Below, one piece after another: positions 28,492 through 38,298 of a stretch of 64,000 bases of DNA (its first letter is position 1; each line of letters starts with the position of its first letter). The stretch is from Planktothrix tepida PCC 9214 (GTDB lineage: Bacteria; Cyanobacteriota; Cyanobacteriia; Cyanobacteriales; Microcoleaceae). The stretch lies in NCBI RefSeq assembly GCF_900009145.1, contig NZ_LN889782.1, forward strand, positions 71,128 through 135,127. Direction: 5' to 3'. The translations under genes and the position numbers were made by a program. The notes under the pieces were generated by a model that saw only the letters and a program-made list of their open reading frames with translations, was not told where the DNA came from and did no database searches.

Positions 28492-29754
28492 ATGAAAGCA
28501 TTGTTTTTACATCCTAATTTTCCCGCCCAATACCGCCATATTATTACAGCTTTGGGTGCAGATCCCAATAATCAAGTTGTTTTTGGAACCAAAAATGAGC
28601 GTCCCGAATGGAATATCCCCGGAGTTGAAAAAGCCGTATTTAATCCCAGTCGAGAAGCCAGCAGCGAAACCCATCAATATGTTCGGGTTTTAGAAAGTGC
28701 CGTATTACATGGACAAGCCGTATTTAGAATGGCAGAACAACTCAAAGCCAAAGGATTTGTCCCTGATGTTATTTGTGGTCATTCCGGTTGGGGGCCTACT
28801 TTATTTGTCAAAGAAGCCTTTCCGAATATTCCCTTATTGTGTTATTTTGAATGGTTTTATCATTCCGAAGGATCAGATGCTGACTTTGATCCGGCTGATC
28901 CCCTTACTGTTGATGATAAAGCTCGAATTCGGGTTAAAAATACCCCAATTTTAATTGATTTATATTCCTGTGATTGGGGCGTTTCACCCACCCACTGGCA
29001 ACAATCCCAATTTCCGCCTGAACTGCGACAAAAGATTTCTGTACTTCATGATGGCGTTGATACCAGTTATTTTCAACCCAATCCTGGGGCAAAATTAGTA
29101 TTACCCGATTTAGATTTATCCGGCGTTGAGGAATTAATTACTTATGTCGGACGAGGGATGGAACCCTATCGAGGATTTCCTGAATTTATTGAAGCCGTTG
29201 CTTATATTCAAGAACGCAGACCCAACTGTCATGTGGTGGTGGTGGGATCGGAACGAGTTTGTTATGGTAAACCTTTACCCAATGGTATGAGCTATAAAGA
29301 CTATATGCTCAAAAAAATCCCCTTGGATCTGTCTCGAATTCATTTTGTAGGGCCACTTCCCTATGGCCAATATTTGCAAGTGATTCAGGCTTCAGATGTT
29401 CATATTTATTTAACACGGCCCTTTGTCCTGTCCTGGTCAATGATTGAATCCCTATCAACCGGTTGTTTAGTCATTGGTTCAGATACAGCCCCCGTGCGAG
29501 AAGTGATTCAAGATGGAATCAATGGCTTACTGGTCGATTTCTTCTCTCCCAAACAAATTGCAGATCGAGTTGATGAAGTGCTAGATCATCCAGATCGCAT
29601 GGCTCAACTGCGAGTAAAAGCACGTGAAACTGCCTTAGAACGTTATGATTTGAGCAAACTCTTATCAAAACATCTGCAATTGATTACAGAAGTGGCAAAT
29701 CGTTCTTTTCCCGCAACCATTGGCCGAGTTGAACCCGGAATGGTTTTGCAATAG
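28492..29754 (+). CDS. GT4 family glycosyltransferase
   Basis: A 420-residue GT-B fold enzyme. The N-terminal acceptor half starts MKALFLHPNFPAQYRHI and contains ICGHSGWGPTLFVKEAFP. The C-terminal GT4 half has ITYVGRGMEPYRGFPEFIEA and the nucleotide-sugar motif WSMIESLSTGCLVIGSDTAP, with the conserved Glu and downstream INGLLVDFF. It transfers a sugar from a nucleotide donor onto a growing glycan in the cytoplasm. It follows the sulfotransferase fusion on the same strand and is followed by a hairpin at 29797. The length is normal. Donor and acceptor are not predictable. Confidence 0.9.
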   Translation: MKALFLHPNFPAQYRHIITALGADPNNQVVFGTKNERPEWNIPGVEKAVFNPSREASSETHQYVRVLESAVLHGQAVFRMAEQLKAKGFVPDVICGHSGWGPTLFVKEAFPNIPLLCYFEWFYHSEGSDADFDPADPLTVDDKARIRVKNTPILIDLYSCDWGVSPTHWQQSQFPPELRQKISVLHDGVDTSYFQPNPGAKLVLPDLDLSGVEELITYVGRGMEPYRGFPEFIEAVAYIQERRPNCHVVVVGSERVCYGKPLPNGMSYKDYMLKKIPLDLSRIHFVGPLPYGQYLQVIQASDVHIYLTRPFVLSWSMIESLSTGCLVIGSDTAPVREVIQDGINGLLVDFFSPKQIADRVDEVLDHPDRMAQLRVKARETALERYDLSKLLSKHLQLITEVANRSFPATIGRVEPGMVLQ

Positions 29755-30130
29755 GGAGGGAACGAGATGTTATTTCTGTTGCTCTCTAAACGGGGGAACT
29801 TCTGATCATCTACTAATCAGAAGTTAATGAGGAACCTTTTTGTCTGGGAACCCGTCTGACAGCGTGAAGGAACTTAAAATAAAGTGCCTTTTCTGACTTC
29901 AGAGTGATGGCTTCAAGACAAACTGAGGATGAAAATTTTCAAGACAGAATTGATCGTAAACTCTAGCAGTCGAAACGGCCAGATCTATCTAGTAGACAAG
30001 AGTGATGATAAAGGACTAGACTTGCTGGAGATAAAAAAGTTAAACTACTGCCGAACAAGGTATGGTGTTTTCAGCAGTGTCTGTCATCCCAACAGAATCT
30101 AATGACATTATTGCAGAGGAGTGAAATCAA
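29755..30130. other. 376-base leader region before the RTX gene
   Basis: It contains the hairpin at 29797-29825 and then about 300 bases with no ORF worth calling. The GAGGAG at 30115-30120 is the ribosome site of the RTX gene. A long 5' leader or promoter for the RTX gene is likely, but no clear -10/-35 pair is seen. Confidence 0.55.
29797..29825 (+). terminator. Hairpin after the GT4 gene
   Basis: AACTTCTGAT and ATCAGAAGTT form a perfect 10-bp stem around a 9-base loop, 42 bases after the stop codon. Only a weak T run follows (CTTTTTG about 13 bases on), so termination efficiency is uncertain. Confidence 0.65.
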
Positions 30131-32122
30131 ATGACAACAAATTTAGGCCCAGGGCCCCAATATTACGATCAGGATGTGGGCTTCGCCCCTAAACCCGATA
30201 CCATTCTGGGTGAAGGTGGAAACGACACCATTCTCTCTTCGACCCTAGGTGGAAGTCTAATCGACGGTGGTGCCGATAATGATATTCTGCAAAGCAGAGG
30301 CCCTGGGGATACAGTTATCGGTAACACAGGTAATGATTCCCTCCGATCTCAACAGCTTCGCACTGTTCTAATTGGAAATGCAGGCCGTGACACCTTATCG
30401 GCGGATTTAACAGCCAGCCTCTATGGCGGGGTAGATAATGACTTTTTGATTGGTCAATCTAGTAATAATTTCCTCAATGGAAATAAAGACTCAGATACCC
30501 TGCTGGGTGGAATTCAAGGTGGAGATTTACTCTATGGGGGTGCTGGAGATGACCAACTTGGATTTGTCAATGCCAGTGGCCAAAGTAATCTCACCGGTGT
30601 TGTTGTTGCTGGAGCGGTAGGCGGCAGTAACCAAGGAAATAACTATGTCTCTGGAGATAAAGGCAGAGACAGTATTGTTGGAGTTAATACCGGGGATAGC
30701 CTCCTCGGTGGTGATGATAATGACTCCATCATTGGTGTAGGCAGTCTCAACGTCTTGGATGGCGGTAGTGGGAACGATACCCTCATTGTTCAAAATCCGA
30801 GTGCCACATTACAATTCGCTACAAGTCCCGTTGCTGTTGGTCTCAGCCAAATTACTCTGACCGGTGGTGCAGGTGACGATTCTCTCTACGGTGGTATTGG
30901 TCGCTTTTTAGAAGGCCAAAACTACATGGATGGTGGAGACGGGAACGATACCATCCGAAGCTTTGCGCTTCAGGATGCCCTGTATGGGGGTGAAGGCAAT
31001 GACTTGATCACCACAGGAACCACAAATGTTTTAACCACTCAAGGTAGCACCAGCCAACCCGGTTTTGTGGGTGAGAGTACCCTCTATGGAGGTGGCGGAA
31101 ATGATACGTTAGTCGCTGCCTTTAGTACAGATGTCCTCTATGGTGATGCTGGGAATGACAGCCTCTCTGGAAAATTCACCCTTTTAGAAGGCGGGGATGG
31201 AAATGACACCCTCTACGGAGGAGATTGGACATTACCTAATGGCTCAGGGAAACTTCCTGTGGTTACCTTATCGGGTGGTTCTGGTAACGACTATATCTAT
31301 GGAGCCTTAGGTTCAGTCGCGAATGTTTATAATGGTGGTCTCGGTGATGACACGATTATCTTTACCACAACTAATGATAGTCTCGTAGGTGAAGGTTCCT
31401 CAGAGGGTAACGACAACATTTCCTTTGTGGGTGGTTTAGCCTCCGGTGCTACCATAACTAGCTTTGTCTTATTTGATACCCTAGGCAATAACACCATTTC
31501 TGGTAGTGATGGCAATGATAGCATTGTTACCGGAAGTGGTGCTGACTTCCTGCAAGGGGGAAGTGTTGCTGCATCTGCGGGAACATCGGTCGGTTTCGGA
31601 GATGACACCATCATATCGGGCGGTGGCAATGACTATCTCTTCGGAGGAGAAGGTGAAGACGTACTGTTTGGGGAAGACGGCAATGATACCCTCCAAGGTA
31701 GCATTGACCCAGATACCTTAGTTGGCGGTGCTGGTGCTGATGTCTTCCTGTACCAGTTCAAATCCGATGTCAATGGCACTTTAGCTGACTTGATTACTGA
31801 CTTTAATTCGGGTGAAGATAATATCTACTTCTCTCGTGGGGCTGGAGGCTTTGCCTTTGAGTTGCGTCCGGGTGTCCCAACCACTGAACTGTCTTTTGAG
31901 CAATTTATCGTTCTCGATAAAGCTAGCTACAATGGCGCGGGTGCCAATACTCAAGCACCAACAACTGTCGGCCCTGTATTGGTTTACGAGAAAGCCAGTG
32001 GAGTATTATGGTATGACTCCGATGGCGGTGGTGCAACTCCGGCTGATTTAGTTGCCTTCATGAAACAGCCAAACAATACAATTCCGACCCTGACCCGGAC
32101 AGATTTTACAATCATTATCTAG
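30131..32122 (+). CDS. RTX (hemolysin-type calcium-binding) surface protein
   Basis: A 663-residue acidic protein built almost entirely from RTX-type nonapeptides (GGxGNDxL forms such as GGAGDDQLG, GGSGNDTLI, GGEGNDLIT, GEDGNDTLQ), which fold into calcium-filled beta-rolls outside the cell. There is no N-terminal signal. The non-repeat C-terminus (about residues 540-663, ending LTRTDFTIII) fits a type I secretion signal. GAGGAG before ATG 30131 gives a firm start. A strong terminator follows. A type I exporter lies 7 kb downstream. Size and repeat style resemble oscillin, the gliding-associated sheath protein of filamentous cyanobacteria, but that identity is only a hypothesis. Confidence 0.92.
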   Translation: MTTNLGPGPQYYDQDVGFAPKPDTILGEGGNDTILSSTLGGSLIDGGADNDILQSRGPGDTVIGNTGNDSLRSQQLRTVLIGNAGRDTLSADLTASLYGGVDNDFLIGQSSNNFLNGNKDSDTLLGGIQGGDLLYGGAGDDQLGFVNASGQSNLTGVVVAGAVGGSNQGNNYVSGDKGRDSIVGVNTGDSLLGGDDNDSIIGVGSLNVLDGGSGNDTLIVQNPSATLQFATSPVAVGLSQITLTGGAGDDSLYGGIGRFLEGQNYMDGGDGNDTIRSFALQDALYGGEGNDLITTGTTNVLTTQGSTSQPGFVGESTLYGGGGNDTLVAAFSTDVLYGDAGNDSLSGKFTLLEGGDGNDTLYGGDWTLPNGSGKLPVVTLSGGSGNDYIYGALGSVANVYNGGLGDDTIIFTTTNDSLVGEGSSEGNDNISFVGGLASGATITSFVLFDTLGNNTISGSDGNDSIVTGSGADFLQGGSVAASAGTSVGFGDDTIISGGGNDYLFGGEGEDVLFGEDGNDTLQGSIDPDTLVGGAGADVFLYQFKSDVNGTLADLITDFNSGEDNIYFSRGAGGFAFELRPGVPTTELSFEQFIVLDKASYNGAGANTQAPTTVGPVLVYEKASGVLWYDSDGGGATPADLVAFMKQPNNTIPTLTRTDFTIII

Positions 32123-32222
32123 GTTAGGTTGACAGATCAGGGGAAAGAGACGGACTTTACACACTAACTTTTGAGTTCTATTCGCTTTTTATCCCCTTTA
32201 ATTTTGTCAATACGTTAATAAC

Positions 32223-32261
32223 AAAAAGACCGAGAAATTAAATTAATCTCGGTCTTTTTTT
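32223..32261 (+). terminator. Rho-independent terminator of the RTX gene
   Basis: AAAGACCGAGA pairs with TCTCGGTCTTT over 11 bp around an 11-base AT loop, followed by TTTT. It is 100 bases after the RTX stop codon. The A run on the left could also let it work in reverse for the minus-strand gene ending at 32438. Confidence 0.9.
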
Positions 32262-32373
32262 ATGGATATAGTAGGCAACAGGTAACACCGGAGAAAAAGA
32301 TTTTACCGTATATAGTGCTACGCCTGATTGGTTAGGACTTCGGAGTGAAACCTGAAACCCTTTCACTTCTTAC

Positions 32374-32408
32374 TGTTCCCTGTTCCCTGTTCCCTGTTCC
32401 CTGTTCCC
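32374..32408. repeat. Five tandem heptamers TGTTCCC
   Basis: Perfect 7-bp units repeated five times in the gap between the RTX gene and the convergent glycosyltransferase-like gene. It is of the short tandem repeat class common in filamentous cyanobacteria. The rest of the gap 32262-32437 holds nothing recognised. Confidence 0.85.
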
Positions 32409-32437
32409 TCTTCAAGTAATGCTATAGATTTGCTACA

Positions 32438-33361
32438 TCAGTCTTTTTCTGATGCTACAGGGTTTGATAAGGGCGGACTTGTTTCTGTAGTGTTATCTTC
32501 ATCGAAATGTTTAACTTGTCTTCCAATTAAGTTTAGAAAACCTGAACCAAAGTGTTGAATTTCTAAAAAATTAGCGTGGGCGGCAGTCGGTTTATAAAGT
32601 TTAAATGTTTTCATAATTCCTAGGGTTGCTGCACTTTCCAATGGCCCAATAAAACTACAATCTCGATCTAAAAAATACGGTTGTTTTGCCCAAAATTCCA
32701 TTTGTTCAGTATTTAAAAAGAAACAACCCGAATGGGGATTTAAAGGACGTTTGAAAGAAACAGCCTGTTCCATGACTTTACCAATAAACTGAGGCTGATC
32801 TTGAATATTTTGAAAATTAGCCGTGATATGGGGTAAAAGATCTCCATCAATATAAGCCTTAATTACTTTGCTGTGGGGAGAAACTTCGTAACGGTTTGGT
32901 TGTAAAAGACAGCTATTTCCTGTATGACGATTAAACCAATTTAACTTAACGAAAAACCAAGGATCATGCAGAATCAAATCATCTTCTAAATAACAATAAT
33001 AATCATACTGACCCAAATATTCACGCAACACTCGATGGCATTCAAATCCCAGTAACATTGGTTCTGTTTGGGTCGAGTAATGCTTACAAAACGATGAAGG
33101 TAAAGGAATGTTAGCGAGTAGGTGATACTGTTGAGTGGTACAAATGACAATATCAACTTGATAATTGTGTTCTGTATTCACGGGAATTGTCACACATTGA
33201 GCAATATCAATCATGCAATGGGATTGACTATACAGTTCTCGTAAAGCAGTTAAGGCAAATACTAAAGCAGTAATTCTTGGGCGAGGATCTTTACTTAAAG
33301 AAGCGTGTTTTCCATCTCCATCAGGATTAAAAAAGTGAGGAATCGTAAATAAAATTCGCAT
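32438..33361 (-). CDS. Putative GT-A-type glycosyltransferase
   Basis: A 307-residue protein with a likely GT-A fold: N-terminal MRILFTIPHFFNP, a central DYYCYLEDDLILHDPWFF segment with acidic residues placed as a metal-binding DxD-like site, and a later HSGCFFLNTEQMEFW segment. I do not recognise a precise family. A donor-sugar transferase is the best reading, supported by its position among glycan genes. It lies 49 bases downstream of the methyltransferase-GT4 fusion on the same strand, so the two are probably co-transcribed. The acidic/Ser-rich tail (TTETSPPLSNP) is probably disordered. Confidence 0.65.
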   Translation of the reverse strand: MRILFTIPHFFNPDGDGKHASLSKDPRPRITALVFALTALRELYSQSHCMIDIAQCVTIPVNTEHNYQVDIVICTTQQYHLLANIPLPSSFCKHYSTQTEPMLLGFECHRVLREYLGQYDYYCYLEDDLILHDPWFFVKLNWFNRHTGNSCLLQPNRYEVSPHSKVIKAYIDGDLLPHITANFQNIQDQPQFIGKVMEQAVSFKRPLNPHSGCFFLNTEQMEFWAKQPYFLDRDCSFIGPLESAATLGIMKTFKLYKPTAAHANFLEIQHFGSGFLNLIGRQVKHFDEDNTTETSPPLSNPVASEKD

Positions 33362-33410
33362 AATTTACAACTGAATAATTTAAGTTTAATTGTTGCTATA
33401 TTCTGGGGGA

Positions 33411-35168
33411 TTATCTAAATAATTCAGGAACTCGTTGACGGAGTTCTTGATTCAAACTGGGTAACAAATCTCGCATTTTTAAATACCAGTCTCGTCGCTG
33501 TTGATAATGTTGACAGAGTAAACGGTGATCTCGTACCCAATGATAGGCATTCATCGCAATTTTTCGTCGCAATGAAGTATTCATAATTAGTTCATTCAAA
33601 TACATTTCAAATTGTTGGATAGTTCGATAAATTAAACCGGTTTCTTCGTGAATTATTGATTGTTCATATACCGTTGGACTTGCTAAAACCGCAACGCCAT
33701 GACCTGCACATTCTAAAAACTTTAAATCCGATTTCATCAGATTCACAGATGTCGGCATTAGGGGTAATAAAGCAATATCACACGTTTGGAGAATATGATT
33801 ATATCTATCATAACTGCAAAAGGGTTCAAATTCTTTTTCAGATATTTCTAACTGATCAAAAAACCGACGATCATGAATCACCTTGACTTGAACATGAGTT
33901 TGATGACGGATTAAAACCCGATTTAAAGCTTCCATAATCGGTTGCCAATCCTGTTCTCGATTTAAGGCGCCAAAAAACAAGGTCACTCTTGAATTAGAAT
34001 AGATTCTAGGGGGTGGTAAGGTCAGCAAATGATTTTTGAAAATGGCAACATGGGGATTAAATTGTTGTAGAAATAAAGCTAAGGGTTTTGTAGAAGTTTG
34101 TACACCATGACATCCCCGATAACTCAGATAACGTTGTTCAGCATACTCCCTTCTGCGTAAAGGATTATCATCAATTTCAGCAATAATTAAATAATCCTGT
34201 GTTAACAAATTTTTTAAGAGTTCTAAGTGATGCTCATAAGATAAAATTGTCCGTTGCCAAATAAAAACCTTTTCTTCTTCCGGTAAAATTGAACCAGTGG
34301 GAATCGATTTAGATGCAGAAATTGTTCGAGTTCCAGGTATTGTTGCACTCAATTGATCGGGTTCTAAAACTCGAACGCGATCGCATCCTGTGGGAGCCAT
34401 GATTGCCGTTTGAATTAATAAACGACGAGGAGGTTGAAGCGATTTTATAGCGCGAACCAGATAATATTCTGCTGCGGTTTGAGTGGCAAAACGATTAGTA
34501 TCTAACCCTAAAGCTTCTCGAATAGGTTGAATTAAGTGAAGAAATTGTTGAAATTCATCATCTTTTTTTCCTCTAGTTTGAATTTCATAAATATATAAAC
34601 CAGCTTCCCAAAACAGAGCTTGAATAGCTTCTAAAGTTAATCCCTTCTGGCTCGTATCTTCTTGGCTTAAAATCCCCCCTTTTCCCTGGATTATCTTAAT
34701 AATATTTCGCCAATACTGACTATTCGGAATATAAGCTAAAACTTGACCCTCATGTTTTAACCATCGGGTATGATTCTGTAAGCTCTTTAAGGGATTTCTG
34801 ATTTGGGGTAAGATTGAATCATAGATCAAACAATCTACTGTTCCTTCTTCTAATTCTAATGCAATTGTTTCTAACTGATCGATTGAACTCAGGATGATTT
34901 GATCTGACCCTTTTGTGACCTCTGGAGTTAATTCTGAATGGATTAAAATTCCCCAATAGAAACTTTGAGGATTAATTCGCTTATAATAATAACCAGTTGT
35001 TCCTGTTAGACAGCCTACATCTATCAAGACTTGAGCATGAGGAGGTAAAAAATTCAGTAACTCCGACGGTCGTTCAACGGATTTCAAAGATGGACTCGGA
35101 TTTAGGCTGTTATCACTGACTTCATCTGGGGTATCTCTATTCATAACCTTTAGTGGAATAAGAGCCAT
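33411..35168 (-). CDS. Methyltransferase-GT4 fusion protein
   Basis: A 585-residue two-domain protein. Residues 30-200 look like a class I methyltransferase with a degenerate motif I (VLIDVGCLTGTTGYYYK) and VDCLIYDSILPQI. Residues 240-575 resemble a GT-B GT4-like transferase: VRVLEPDQL, a HILQTCDIALLPLMPTSVNL segment and KFLECAGHGVAVLASP, the usual place of the conserved Glu that holds the nucleotide sugar. An ATG at 35144 is an alternative start. The upstream divergent gene is the double GT2 at 35251. It likely modifies a glycan or glycoprotein. The acceptor is unknown. Confidence 0.8.
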   Translation of the reverse strand: MALIPLKVMNRDTPDEVSDNSLNPSPSLKSVERPSELLNFLPPHAQVLIDVGCLTGTTGYYYKRINPQSFYWGILIHSELTPEVTKGSDQIILSSIDQLETIALELEEGTVDCLIYDSILPQIRNPLKSLQNHTRWLKHEGQVLAYIPNSQYWRNIIKIIQGKGGILSQEDTSQKGLTLEAIQALFWEAGLYIYEIQTRGKKDDEFQQFLHLIQPIREALGLDTNRFATQTAAEYYLVRAIKSLQPPRRLLIQTAIMAPTGCDRVRVLEPDQLSATIPGTRTISASKSIPTGSILPEEEKVFIWQRTILSYEHHLELLKNLLTQDYLIIAEIDDNPLRRREYAEQRYLSYRGCHGVQTSTKPLALFLQQFNPHVAIFKNHLLTLPPPRIYSNSRVTLFFGALNREQDWQPIMEALNRVLIRHQTHVQVKVIHDRRFFDQLEISEKEFEPFCSYDRYNHILQTCDIALLPLMPTSVNLMKSDLKFLECAGHGVAVLASPTVYEQSIIHEETGLIYRTIQQFEMYLNELIMNTSLRRKIAMNAYHWVRDHRLLCQHYQQRRDWYLKMRDLLPSLNQELRQRVPELFR

Positions 35169-35250
35169 TTTATAAATAACAGGTTTTAGGTCATACTTGC
35201 AAGTTTATTTCAGTATTCCCAGTATTTAATACAATTTATAACATAATTTT

Positions 35251-37920
35251 ATGCCGAGAGTCACCGTTATTATTCCCACTTACAACCAAGAACAATATAT
35301 TTTAGAAGCAATTGACAGTGTTTTAAACCAAACCTATCAAGATTTTGAAATTATTATCACCAATGATGGTTCTTCTGATAAAACTCTAGAACGCATTCAA
35401 GAAAAATCAGATCCTCGAATTCGCTGGTTTTCTTTCGAGCAGAATCAAGGTGTGAGTATAGCAGCAAACCATTGTATTCGTCAGGCGACTGGAGAATTCA
35501 TTGCAATTTTAGACTCTGATAATATTTTTTTACCGGATAAGATTGAAAAACAAGTCAATTTTTTAGATAATAATCCTCAGTTTGATGCTGTTTTTACCTA
35601 TGCGGAAATTATTGATAAAACAGGAAATCTTCATCAGGGAAAAGAAGCTTCTTTTAAACAAATATTTGCCCAAAAAAACAAAAATCGTTTTCAATGGTTA
35701 AATTCTTTTTTTTATTGTGATAATTCTCTGTGTAATACCAGTGTTTTAATCAAAAAAAAATGTTATGATCTAATTGGATTATATGATCCCCGATTACGTC
35801 AAGTTCATGACTTAGATTTTTGGATACGTTTATGTCTTAAGTCTGAAATTTATATTTTACCTGAACCCTTGGTTTTATTTCGGTTTCACGATAGCAATAT
35901 TAGTGGAGTAACAACTGAAAATATGATTCGACATATTTGGGAAATTCCTCAACTACTTCAACATTATCTCAGTCCAGAAGTTAGCCAGATTTTCAACACT
36001 ATTTTTCCTCAGCAGTCCCTAATTCAACCTCCCATTACACCGGGTGATCTTCAATTTTTAATTGCAAAATTGGCTTTAACTGTTCATCGTCTCAGTCATC
36101 AGTATTTTGGAATTTCTACCTTATATCAGTTGATGAATAATGCTCAAACGGCTGAATACATTGAGAAAAAATATTCTTTTAAATATACTGATTTGATTCA
36201 TCTCGCAGGAATTCATGATGCTTTTCAATTAACAAACAACAGAAAACTTAAGCAAAAACTTGAAATAGCTCAAAAAGAACTGGAATTAATTCAAAATCAA
36301 AATCAAATTTTAAATAAAAAGTTAGCTATAATTTCTAATTCTGCTAGTGTTGAAACTGACTCAGATGTAATTCAAGTTCTTCCTTTGGTGAGTATATTAA
36401 TTCCAACTTATAATGGAGAGGAATTTGTAAAAACTGCTCTTCAAAGTGCTTTAGAACAAACCTATCCCAACTTAGAAATTATTATTTCTGATGATGGTTC
36501 AACAGATAACACGATAAAAATTGCCGAAGCTTTTCAAGAGAAGTCTTGTCTTCCTTATCGAATTCTGACTCATTCTAATTATGGATTAGTCAAAAATCTC
36601 AATTTCTGTATTAAACAAGCTCAAGGGAAGTACATCAAATTTATTTTTCAGGATGATTGGTTAGAACCCAATTGTATTGAAGAGATGGTGAATTTAGCCG
36701 AACAAGATCCAGAAATTGGTTTGATTTTTTCTCCGCGTCAAGTTGTGATTCATCCGAATTCAACCTCCGATCTTATTTGTCAATCTGCTTATAAAGGTGC
36801 CGTTAATTTACATCAAAAATGGTCTAATCTAAAACCCGTTCAATGGGGGCAAGATCTTTTGTCCGATTCCAACTGTTTAATGGGAGGGTTAAATAAAATT
36901 GGTGAACCTACAACTGTATTAATTCCTAAACACGTTTTTGAAGAATTAGGAGGATTTGATCCTAATCTTCACCAACTTTTGGACGTGGATATGTGGTGGA
37001 GAATTATGGGACGTTATAAAATTGGTTTTGTAGATCAAGCTTTATCTTCGCTTCTCATTCATAAAAATCAACAAACTCAAGTTAATATTGCTCAACAGGA
37101 AAATTACAAAGATTATGAGAGACTTTATTTAAAACTCTTGCAAGATTCAAGTTATTCGTTTTTGAACCCATCTTTAAAAAAAGTAATTTTACAGAAAGCT
37201 TTATTTAATTCAAAATTTTATCTAAAATTAACAAAAAATTTAATGAGTCAATATCAAAATAATCCTCGATCCCAAATTATAGAAACTCTTCAATTAGTTC
37301 GCCAAATTTTAGTTCAATATTGGTTAACTTTAGCTTCAATCGAGTTAGAAACTAAATATTCCCAAGAAATTCGTCCCATTTATCAACTTTTTTTAAACAG
37401 TAATCTCGTTGATGAAGAAGTCAGTGAAATCGAGCAACATTGGATTGAGGAAATTAAAAAAAGGCTTTCTCAAGGTTTATATTCAGGTGATTTAATTCCT
37501 GAACTGATGGGATTGATGTTATATCAAAGAGCTTATCAACTTCCTTTTATCTATAAAAATGCGGTAATTCCTAACTACTTTTTTTCTGAGTTTGTGACTT
37601 GGCTATTTACAAGTATTGAGGGTTGTAAAATCCAAGATAAGATAGAAAAATATATTTATTTTCAAGAAAATTTATTAGCTTATATTACTCAAAACTTAAC
37701 CCCAAATTCATCCTCTCAGGAACTGTGGATCTATGTAACCCAATCTTATTTTCAATATTCTCGACTCAACTTTGAGAGTTTAGACTCTATTAGTCTCGAT
37801 AAGATCTATGCTTATAGAAACCAAATGATTAATTTCTTAGTTCAACACTCAAAGGGTACTGATCCGAATCGATCCATTCATCCAGTTTTAGCAATCGATG
37901 TACAACCAGAAGACTGCTAG
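35251..37920 (+). CDS. Double GT2 glycosyltransferase
   Basis: An 889-residue enzyme with two GT2 domains separated by a helical, coiled-coil-prone linker (about residues 325-370). Domain 1: RVTVIIPTYNQE at residue 3 with ILDSDN near 90. Domain 2: VSILIPTYNGEEF at about 380 with FQDDW near 468 and FDPNLHQLLDVDMWWR. Each carries the donor-binding acidic motifs of the SpsA-like fold. The C-terminal 250 residues are helical and unrecognised. Two active sites suggest synthesis of a disaccharide or alternating polymer. It is very AT-rich compared with the secretion genes downstream. Confidence 0.88.
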   Translation: MPRVTVIIPTYNQEQYILEAIDSVLNQTYQDFEIIITNDGSSDKTLERIQEKSDPRIRWFSFEQNQGVSIAANHCIRQATGEFIAILDSDNIFLPDKIEKQVNFLDNNPQFDAVFTYAEIIDKTGNLHQGKEASFKQIFAQKNKNRFQWLNSFFYCDNSLCNTSVLIKKKCYDLIGLYDPRLRQVHDLDFWIRLCLKSEIYILPEPLVLFRFHDSNISGVTTENMIRHIWEIPQLLQHYLSPEVSQIFNTIFPQQSLIQPPITPGDLQFLIAKLALTVHRLSHQYFGISTLYQLMNNAQTAEYIEKKYSFKYTDLIHLAGIHDAFQLTNNRKLKQKLEIAQKELELIQNQNQILNKKLAIISNSASVETDSDVIQVLPLVSILIPTYNGEEFVKTALQSALEQTYPNLEIIISDDGSTDNTIKIAEAFQEKSCLPYRILTHSNYGLVKNLNFCIKQAQGKYIKFIFQDDWLEPNCIEEMVNLAEQDPEIGLIFSPRQVVIHPNSTSDLICQSAYKGAVNLHQKWSNLKPVQWGQDLLSDSNCLMGGLNKIGEPTTVLIPKHVFEELGGFDPNLHQLLDVDMWWRIMGRYKIGFVDQALSSLLIHKNQQTQVNIAQQENYKDYERLYLKLLQDSSYSFLNPSLKKVILQKALFNSKFYLKLTKNLMSQYQNNPRSQIIETLQLVRQILVQYWLTLASIELETKYSQEIRPIYQLFLNSNLVDEEVSEIEQHWIEEIKKRLSQGLYSGDLIPELMGLMLYQRAYQLPFIYKNAVIPNYFFSEFVTWLFTSIEGCKIQDKIEKYIYFQENLLAYITQNLTPNSSSQELWIYVTQSYFQYSRLNFESLDSISLDKIYAYRNQMINFLVQHSKGTDPNRSIHPVLAIDVQPEDC

Positions 37921-38298
37921 AGCATCAGTATCCGAGTCGTGATGGGGAACCCAAAAGCTATCCGCCACGTCACTGTATAAACAGCAAACTTTCACTTTCA
38001 GGCTTCAAGGGGATGAAATTCACGGATTGGGATGCTTTCAAGTCTTCTAAAATCGGTGGATCTCAAACCCAAGTAATACTAGAGCAAGGAACAAGGACAA
38101 GGATTAAGATGAGTATGAACAGCCCAAAGAGATTTTTTTCAGCAGTTTCCCAGAAGTTGAGGTAATTTAGAGATGATCAATTCAGTGGGGGGGTAAACGG
38201 TCTGCTATTATTTGGACAAAGAGATTAGATGCGGTAGTCACTCTAGGACTACTCAAGGTAAATTTGAAAGGGGTAGTGAAAGTCGGTTGGAGAGTTCA
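37921..38298. other. 378-base gap before the secretion operon
   Basis: No ORF, RNA or strong hairpin is recognised. It probably carries the promoter of the PPIase-ABC-HlyD genes. A TTG-started extension of the PPIase frame back to 38212 is not preferred. Confidence 0.5.

Noticed and set aside
30527-31721. Several open frames on both strands within the RTX gene
   Set aside because: They arise from the periodic Gly/Asp codon pattern of the RTX repeats and show no independent start sites or families.
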